A stretch of 64,000 bases of DNA from Juglans regia (taxonomy: Eukaryota; Streptophyta; Magnoliopsida; Fagales; Juglandaceae), in the NCBI RefSeq assembly GCF_001411555.2, contig NC_049905.1, forward strand, positions 20,884,097-20,948,096. Direction: 5' to 3'. Below, piece by piece: positions 57,267-64,000 of the stretch (the first letter of the stretch is position 1; each line of letters begins with the position of its first letter). The translations under genes were made by a program, and so were the position numbers. The notes under the pieces are model-generated. The model made no database searches. It worked only from the letters and a program-made list of their open reading frames with translations, and was not told the origin of the DNA.

Positions 57267-57971
57267 TGATAAAACTCATTACATGGCAAATTAACAAAAC
57301 TCAAAATGATTCAAGCAAAGTCTAGCATCACCACAGTATGCACAAGATCAACAAAATGGTAAAAGAGCTTTTTAATGCCATTCTTCCAGAGCTAAAAAAT
57401 TCAGCCAATAACATAATTTGTATACATTTGAATAAGGCATCCATTTGAATCTAAATAAACTTACAAAGAGAAAATATCTTAGGAAAACAAGTAGGAGAAA
57501 TGGAACAAGGCACAATACCTGAATTTCAGTTTCTTTACCATGAGGACAGAGAGAACCAATACCTGAATTTCAGTTTCTTCACCACTGTTATTTAGCAAAG
57601 TTTCCAACTGAAACCAAACAAACAGGGATCAGCTAGCAGAACTTTTTTGTAAATAAATAAAAAGGCATTAGCACTAACAAAATAGAAAACTGTAATTAAG
57701 AGGCTAGGGAATAAATATACAAACACGTGCAAACAAACATACATGCGTGCAATATAATTGTGTAAGTTCATACCATCCAGAATTTTATTTAAAGATATTC
57801 AATGCATGCATAAATCTATGCTCATATAAAAACAACATAAATTTCTTAAAAGTTCACGAACAATAATGTTATAAAGGAGCCACAAAAGTCCCATATATAC
57901 ACACCTACAACAAAAACAGGACAGTTGAACTTGTGCAATATTTAAATTAGTAATCATAGACAAATCTAGTT
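57267..57971. other. AT-rich intergenic DNA
   Basis: No gene. It continues the sequence interrupted by the Copia insertion. A short direct repeat, TACCTGAATTTCAGTTTCTT, occurs at about 57518 and 57561. Confidence 0.6.
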
Positions 57972-60250
57972 GAGCTTTACAAATAGAAATCCCAATCACA
58001 GTCTTGAAAGCAATTAATTTTAAATCAAAGATTGGGTAATCTTTAAAAGAATTAAAAGGTTTAATTTGCTTTTCTAGAAAATAAATATTTTGGCTACATA
58101 TAAAGACAAAAGTGCAAGCAAACAGTTTAACATATTCTCAAACTACCCAATCTTTTAAGAGAAATTAAGCAAGAATCTTGTTTATAAGGTCGTTACCATT
58201 CTAATATGATATTTCACATAATCTATTACATGTACTTCGCGCTTGCTAATAACATATACACAACCAAATATCAATTTTTCATTAGTAATTATAGTATGAG
58301 AAATGCTATTCATAAGTCTTTTAACCATTTTTCTTTAAAATTTCATGATGTCTAATTAAGTGATTGAAAGATAAGTGAAACTTAAGAAATTATTTTTAAA
58401 TCATTTGATCCTATTTCAACAAAACACAGCATGAACCAAACACAGGAATGCAATTTACAAACACAGCCCATGCTCATCACAGCACGAACCGAAAATGCAA
58501 TTTACAAACATAGCCCATGCTCATCACAGCAAACTCAAATGAAAACATTTCAGCCAATGATAATAGGGGTAGGTTGATTTCATCGAGAGAAAGGGTGACC
58601 TAGGACAGAGGAAATTAATTTGCATCGAAAATACCCAATACAAGTATTGTAGTGGCAAAAATGATTGAAGAGTGAATCCTTCCACGAGCAGCGGCACCAG
58701 TTGTTTCTGAGAAGAACAAAAAAATGCTAGGGTTAAGCCATTACAGAGAGAGAGAGAGAGAGGGAGATCAGTTTATTACCGGCAACGGCCAGATGGCGAG
58801 GCACGGGCACCTCTATTTCTAAGAATCACAAAAAAGTTAGGGTGAATCCATTACACAGAGAGAAAGAGAGAGATGAGTTTATTACCAAAGACTGCGAGAC
58901 CACGAGAGTGAGGTGAATGGCACTACAAGAGATTGGGTTTGTTGAGGCAAAAAATTGTCTCAAAAAACTCAAATTTCATCCCAAAATAGTTTTGGACATG
59001 AAAAATTTTTGTCTCTATTTTGTCTCGAAAAGACCGCCTCAACAAGTTTTTGGAGACGTCTCAAAAAAATATTTTTAGGAACGAAATTTGGCAGAACCAA
59101 TCAAAACTGTTCCGATGGGATTTTTTTTTTTAGACGAACCAATTTCGTCTCAAAATATTATTCGAATGGAATATTTCTTAGTTTGAACCGACCCATCCAT
59201 TTGAACAATATGAAATTTTGATTTAAACTAATAACCATATTTAATCTTGTTCGAACAAACGGAGCGCTCGAACATATATTATGCGTTCGAAACAATAATT
59301 TTTCAAATGACTTTTGTTTGAACATAAATTTTGTCCATTCGAACAGACATTTTATTTTGGGAAATTCTGTCTATTTGAATGGGATTTTGAATATTAATGT
59401 TGTTCGAAGAAATATTTTATTGTTCGAATGGTCATACGGACTGTATTTCTCTGTTGTCGTTCGAATGAGTTAGTTTTTGTTCGAATGGATTTATAAATGG
59501 CAATTTATCGTTCAAACGATATTAATCATACAAAACAGAATTTAATTAAAAATATCATACTAATATTACACAAATTGTAATTCAAATATCAATTGTTCAA
59601 ATGTTTTAAAAAATCATAATATAAAGGCAACTAAAGAAAAAATAAATTTTAAGATTGTGGTGGTGGCATAAAGTTTTGTGACATCACGATTAACTAGAAC
59701 TATTCAAACATTTTTTAGTTATTCAACTGCAGCCTCTTTTCTAATCTCGCATTTAAATCTGCTGCTTGATCTAATCGGGTTAGCAACTCTTTTTTCTTGG
59801 ACCTCAATCATTCTATCTCAAGTGTTGATTCCTCCAAAACTTTAGTCTTGTCATGATTTGATCTGGCTTGAGAAGAGGATGATGATATTGATGATGGCTT
59901 CACACAACGTCCTAGGCCCCTCAAATATCCAGAACGTGATCCAAGAACTTGAGAAATGATTTGAGCATCGTTGATAGATGATTCATCAGATGGATCTGCA
60001 TCAGTTTTCTTAAGAAATATCATCTTGTCCTAAAACAATAAAAACATTAAAGTTAGTATAAGTAACAAAAATATTATTAGACAATTGAATTAAAAAAATT
60101 TAAACTTAACATAATTTATCTATGCTTCGTGACTGGTACAAACACCATCACGATTTTTATGTTTAGCATACAATTGGGTCAAATCTGAGCAGAGGTCGCC
60201 ACAAATGGTACCCTTTAACTAGATCACATTCAGCAAGAGCAGTGAGCACT
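57972..60250 (+). repeat. Second copy of the segment at 32205-34547
   Basis: The alignment runs from TGAGCTTTACAAATAGAAATC to GACTGCACCAAA with small indels. This copy keeps the canonical CACTACAAGAG terminus (58921) where the other has CCCTACAAGAG. Confidence 0.9.
59640..60235 (-). pseudogene. Transposase_24 C-terminal exons
   Basis: 60023-59808 reads DADPSDESSINDAQIISQ, then VLGSRSGYLRGLGRCVKP, a Ser-rich stretch and LEESTLEIE, the C-terminal block of plant Ptta/En/Spm-type Transposase_24 proteins, uninterrupted here. An AT-rich intron (60030-60105) separates it from an upstream piece near 60110-60235. Only the C terminus survives. Confidence 0.8.
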
Positions 60251-60465
60251 TGCAAAAGACTGCACCAAAACAATCTAGTGCCACGCCGACCGATCCAGCT
60301 TCTAGTACTACTGCCAGTGTTGAGAGACAACCCCCTGGGGTTACTTTGGATCAAATACAAGCTCTATTTTTAGAGTTCGTTGAGTCCATTATGGAGAAGT
60401 TTAGAGATCTGGATGGACGCATTAAAATGTTACAAAAGGATATTGTTGATCTACTAAGCAAATAG
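60250..60465 (+). pseudogene. CACTA-borne short ORF, 71 codons
   Basis: Reads PTDPASSTTASVERQPPG and then a predicted coiled coil VTLDQIQALFLEFVESIMEK followed by LDGRIKMLQKDIVDLLSK. The homologous sequence lies on the minus strand at 18345-18440. It is probably the C terminus of a longer transposon protein whose 5' part was deleted. Its function is unknown to me. Confidence 0.5.
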
Positions 60466-61183
60466 ATCATTTTAATTATTATTTTACTTTTTTATATTGT
60501 ATTGAACATTATATATTTAGGATGTAATTAATGTATGGTTTTTATTTTTCATGTTTGCTACCTTGTTTATCTTTTTCATTTTACTTACCGTTCATGATAA
60601 TGTAAAAAATGATATTATCTTTAAAGTTATATTTATATAAATTTAACATAAAAGAAATCACTATAAAATTTTGAGATTAATTACATAAAATTAATTTATG
60701 AATTTATAAATATTTTAACTCGTCGTAAATCATAATATATAATATATAATAAATATGGTGTCGAACTGGTTTGAACGATATTTGTTTTGTTCAAACAGTA
60801 ACGCATCCTTGCCGCCACATTTTCCCACCAAATAAAGTTAAGTTCGAACAAATTATATATTGTTCAAACATACATGAATTCCCTGTTCGAATCTATTTTT
60901 TTCCGTTCAAACGGTTTTGCTTTTTTGAGACGATTTTATTCGTCACAAAATATCTTGTTCGAAAGAATATTTATCTGTTCAAACGAATTTAGTAACTCAG
61001 CCATTTTTTGAGACGAAATGTAAATTTCATCTCCAATAATTACTTTTAAGGATGAAATTTAATTCGTCCCTAAAAAATTTCGTTCCTAAAAGTAAAATTT
61101 CTTGTAGTATATATATATTACTAGTTAATTATAGATAAATTGATTTTCCATGCAAAAAGCTAGAATTAATTAAGAATCATGTA

Positions 61184-62653
61184 AGCCTATGACTCTCCCC
61201 TTTTTAGAGAGAAAACTTCCAACTTTTCTCTAAAGACTTCATCACTCTGAAATTAGCTTGAGTGGCTCCCCTCTCTCTACCTTTCCTGTTTTATTTTGTT
61301 TGTGTTTTATGTGTTTTATTCAGATCTAATAAAGGAAGAACACTCTCCGGGTGCTCCCAGTCTCATCAAATTTTAATCTCTGTTTCTCCTTCTACACAAA
61401 ACCTCTGCTACACAACCCTTGTTTCAAACCAAACCACAAGGACGAAGCCGAAAGGAAGGCCTGGTGGTGCTCGTGCGGCTGATGGCTTAGGGAAGGTGGA
61501 GGAAGGACAAGGGACAGTGGAGGGTGCTCACATTTCGCGATGGGAGCAATTCGTGGTGCTTACGATTCGTGGGTGCGATTCTTGCCTCTTTAGTGCATCT
61601 GTTGGGGGGGAAGGGTGAGGGATGGCAATGGTGGCAATGGTGGCGCAAGGTGTTCGTGCGGGTGGGCGAATGGCCAAGGGATGGTGGAGGAAGGTCGAGG
61701 GACAGTGCTGCTCGCGAGCTCATGGCTAAGGGGAACGACATGAGGGTGCTCGTGTTTCGTGATGGGTGCAATTTGTGGTGGGTGCTCGTGAATGCAATAG
61801 GGGCAGCGAGGGATGGTGGCAGTGCTGATGCTAGTGCTCAGCCGATGCTTGAGTGGGGTAGCAGTAGTAGGTGTAGAAGCAGGAGGGGCAAGAAAAAATA
61901 AATGAAGAAGAAGAAAAAAAGGAGGGGGCAATAGGATTAGTTAGAGATGAAAGCTAGGACAATGGTTTTTCTGTAGTCCAAGTGTTTTTTTTTATATATA
62001 TATATTTTCTATGTATTTAGAGTCACGTGTTTTTTTTGTTCCTTTTCTTCATTTTTGACTCGAGTGAGGTGTTGAGCCATATGATCGGTTGCAATCTGGG
62101 GCAAGAGTTGGTCGAGAGGGGTGGGCAATGCTCTGGCAAGTGATCGTGTGGCCGATGCTTGTGCGTAGGAGTCGCCTATGCAGTGGAGGCTGGTGTCTAT
62201 GCGAGAACTGGGTGCTCGTGTCGTCTGGGCTCATGAAGCTGATGCTTGTGGTGGGCAAGCCGACCGGGCTCACACCGATGCTCATGGTTCTCTAGTTTTT
62301 TTATTGTGTTTATTATTGTAATTTTTTTTGTTTTTAGTTAATAATAAAAAAGAAATAGGCTTTGGACTTGGTGTCCAAAGCATTATTGTCTCGTCGTCCT
62401 CCCTAGGAGGACGAAGGGGACTATTTAGTTCTATTTTTACATAGTGTTTTCTCTGTTAGGAGAGAGTTTTTGGAAGTTAAGACAATGTCTGTCATAAAGT
62501 AATTTGTGTGCGGGGATGCCCCAAAGCAGATGCGTAGTTTGGTTTATAGTCCAGATTTTCCTGTATTGATAAGTCATAGTTGTAACTTCAGTTCAATGAA
62601 TGAAATGAAGTCTGTTTTCATAAAAGAAATAAAAAAAATAAAAAAAAAATTAT
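61184..62653 (+). mobile_element. Poly-A retroposon (LINE-derived or processed sequence), 1.47 kb
   Basis: It is flanked by GAATCATGTA on both sides (61174-61183 and 62654-62663; TA-x-GAATCATGTA when extended by three bases, with one mismatch). It ends in an A-rich tail (about 62628-62649). The body is G-rich, with GGTGCTCGTG words and open frames that lack any known domain. Near the 3' end, GTCGTCCTCCCTAGGAGGAC forms a perfect GTCCTCCCTAGGAGGAC-type hairpin. No reverse transcriptase is encoded, so it was mobilised in trans. Confidence 0.7.
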
Positions 62654-62663
62654 GAATCATGTA

Positions 62664-63693
62664 TCAGATCAGTGAGCATTTGCATGTAACACACTGGAAA
62701 TCCATTTGTGCTTGTAATAATGAAGTCCCCCATCCTGAATTTATGTTGATCAAAAGGCAATTACAAAGGACATAATTAATTAACATTCTTAGGATTTTTT
62801 CCCCTTTCCTCTTTTCCACCACATAAGTTAAGATATATTATAAATATAATCATCTACCTCTTTTCATCAGTTTAAACTTTTAGAATAATTAATAATTTCA
62901 CATGATATATTAAAGTAGAGGTCTTGAACTAAAATATTGATTTTACACTTCATCCAATTTAATTAAATATTATATTTATTAAGCTCACCTATTAAGGACA
63001 GATCGATATATTATAAGAGAACCGATAGATATTACGTAGAGATCCTACATAAACAAATTTACAAATTAATGATATTATTTAATGTGATATGTTATATTCA
63101 CTTTATAATAAAATGAGTTTTACAATCTAATGTACTACATCAAAACATGTTAGTTAATTGTGAATTTTCTTTTATAAAATCTCTGTGTAGACCAATCAAG
63201 CATTGCTAATTTTATTTTAAAAAATAAAAATCTATATATGTACCTTTTTGATCTATGAGTTTAAACTTTTAGGATAAGTAGCGATTGCATAATATATTAT
63301 ATATATTAATTATTTTCTTTGACACCTAGTATGATAACAAACTGTACGTACGTAGTACTAATTTGATATGTATCAAGCAATAAAACTGAACACGGATTAA
63401 TTAATTAATTCATGCCCACTCGGAACTAAACGTGCTTGCAAATTAAAAGATCGAAAATAGAAGTCAATTAAATTACAAATAATATTATCATTCAAGATCA
63501 ATATCGTGTCTCTGAAAGTTTCTTGCCTGAATATGTAGTGCGCGCAGGATCTCCAAAAGCTTCTACATGATATATATATATATATATATATTATATATAA
63601 TATGTTTCCGGCAATGAATCGATCTGCCTTTTCCTAAACAAGAAATTAAGAGTCAGATCATCGGGTTGACCTTTTATTGGCCGTTTGATTATT
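62664..63693. other. AT-rich intergenic DNA
   Basis: No gene seen. An AT microsatellite lies at about 63570-63592. Confidence 0.65.
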
Positions 63694-63696
63694 TGA

Positions 63697-63916
63697 GGCC
63701 TTGTTTGTTTTCCAAAAACATCTCATCTCATCTCACCTCATCATTACAACTTTCCCAAATCCCCACACAAAATAAAATAAACAATTCAACTTTTTCAAAT
63801 CCCAAAACAACAATAATATTAAAAAATATATTCTAACAATATTTTATTCAACTTTTTAACTTTAATCTCAACTCATCTCATCTCATCTCATCTCATCTCT
63901 GAAAACAAACGAGCCC
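63697..63916. mobile_element. Tourist-like MITE, 220 bases
   Basis: The left end GGCCTTGTTTGTTTTC and the inverted right end (GGGCTCGTTTGTTTTC as reverse complement) match at 14 of 16 positions. A 3-base flank TGA occurs on both sides (63694-63696 and 63917-63919). Inside, runs of the pentamer ATCTC stand near both ends in the same orientation. The ends resemble Tourist/PIF-Harbinger MITEs, although TGA is not their usual TTA target. Confidence 0.7.
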
Positions 63917-63949
63917 TGAGTTTCATGATGAAAACATGATCGGCAACTG

Positions 63950-64000
63950 TATGAATGCAGGCACAGATCATTCAGTTGACAAATTGATGTTCATGTCAAG
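63950..64000 (+). repeat. Start of a second copy of the extensin 3' flank
   Basis: It matches 34576-34625 almost base for base (GAATG(C/T)AGGCACA ... TTGATGTTCATGTCAAG). In the first copy this lies about 430 bases beyond the stop codon of the minus-strand extensin gene. Confidence 0.85.

Larger units (their letters stand above)
58921..61109 (-). mobile_element. CACTA element, TTCGAA family, internally deleted, 2.2 kb
   Basis: The left end is CACTACAAGAGATTGGG and the right end AAAATTTCTTGTAGTA, with the final G changed to A. TTCGAA arrays lie at 59160-59520 and 60760-60990. It retains the Transposase_24 C-terminal exon (59808-60023, -) and a short downstream ORF (60250-60465, +); the rest is deleted. 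The 3-base flanks (TGG left, TAT right) do not match, so the ends may have been reshuffled. Confidence 0.75.

Noticed and set aside
17517..61109. A 43-kb CACTA element using the inverted ends at 17517 and 61109
   Set aside because: The two ends are the same terminus type of two separate, oppositely oriented family members; each has its own partner side (near 32204 and at 58921).
61262..62295. Overlapping open frames of 70-125 codons in the retroposon
   Set aside because: Present on both strands with low-complexity Gly/Val or Pro/His composition; high G+C alone explains them.

Overview
This is plant nuclear DNA from a woody eudicot. Extensins with SPPPP blocks, wall-associated-kinase relics, CACTA, L1, Copia, TRIM, hAT and Tourist-like elements, and AT-rich intergenic DNA all fit. 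Short elements with GTTTGTTTTC ends and runs of ATCTC, and others starting TGCATTTGGATGTTGAG, resemble repeats I associate with Fagales (walnut, hickory). Juglandaceae is therefore my best guess, with modest confidence.

Layout. 0-10 kb: an intact extensin gene (210-920, +) whose probable 3'-UTR intron is invaded by an 8.4-kb CACTA transposon (974-9354; matching ends and a 3-bp target duplication). That transposon carries a spliceable two-exon copy of a BAG-type ubiquitin-like gene (3643-3058, -). 10-17.5 kb: remnant of a second CACTA family, marked by many TTCGAA palindromes; a wall-associated kinase-like pseudogene (12376-13830, -); a CACTA-like MITE; and a duplicated intergenic block holding a TRIM element and an L1 RNase H relic. 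17.5-32.2 kb: an inverted TTCGAA-family CACTA element swollen by two joined L1 LINE segments (21-31 kb), one split by a 2.3-kb solo LTR with a clean 5-bp duplication. 32.2-34.5 kb: a truncated CACTA segment, duplicated again at 58-60 kb. 35.06-36.91 kb: a long extensin gene on the minus strand with one in-frame stop and a 729-nt assembly gap. 37-50.4 kb: duplicated extensin-upstream and kinase-flank sequence, a kinase fragment (46507-46955, +), a hAT-type MITE, and two extensin relics (48.4 and 50.1 kb). 50.4-61.1 kb: CACTA ends, a short-LTR Copia element (52842-57266 including target duplications) with damaged catalytic motifs, and a third TTCGAA-family CACTA copy. 61.18-62.65 kb: a poly-A retroposon with a target duplication. 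The last 50 bases match the 3' flank of the 35-kb extensin, so a further minus-strand extensin probably lies just beyond the right edge.

Taken together this is a decaying extensin cluster interleaved with a wall-associated-kinase family, duplicated by segments and riddled with nested transposons. Only the extensin at 210-920 and the ubiquitin-like gene inside the CACTA element have undamaged reading frames. Extensins are secreted hydroxyproline-rich wall glycoproteins cross-linked through tyrosines. The kinase relatives would have sensed the wall, but both copies here are broken.
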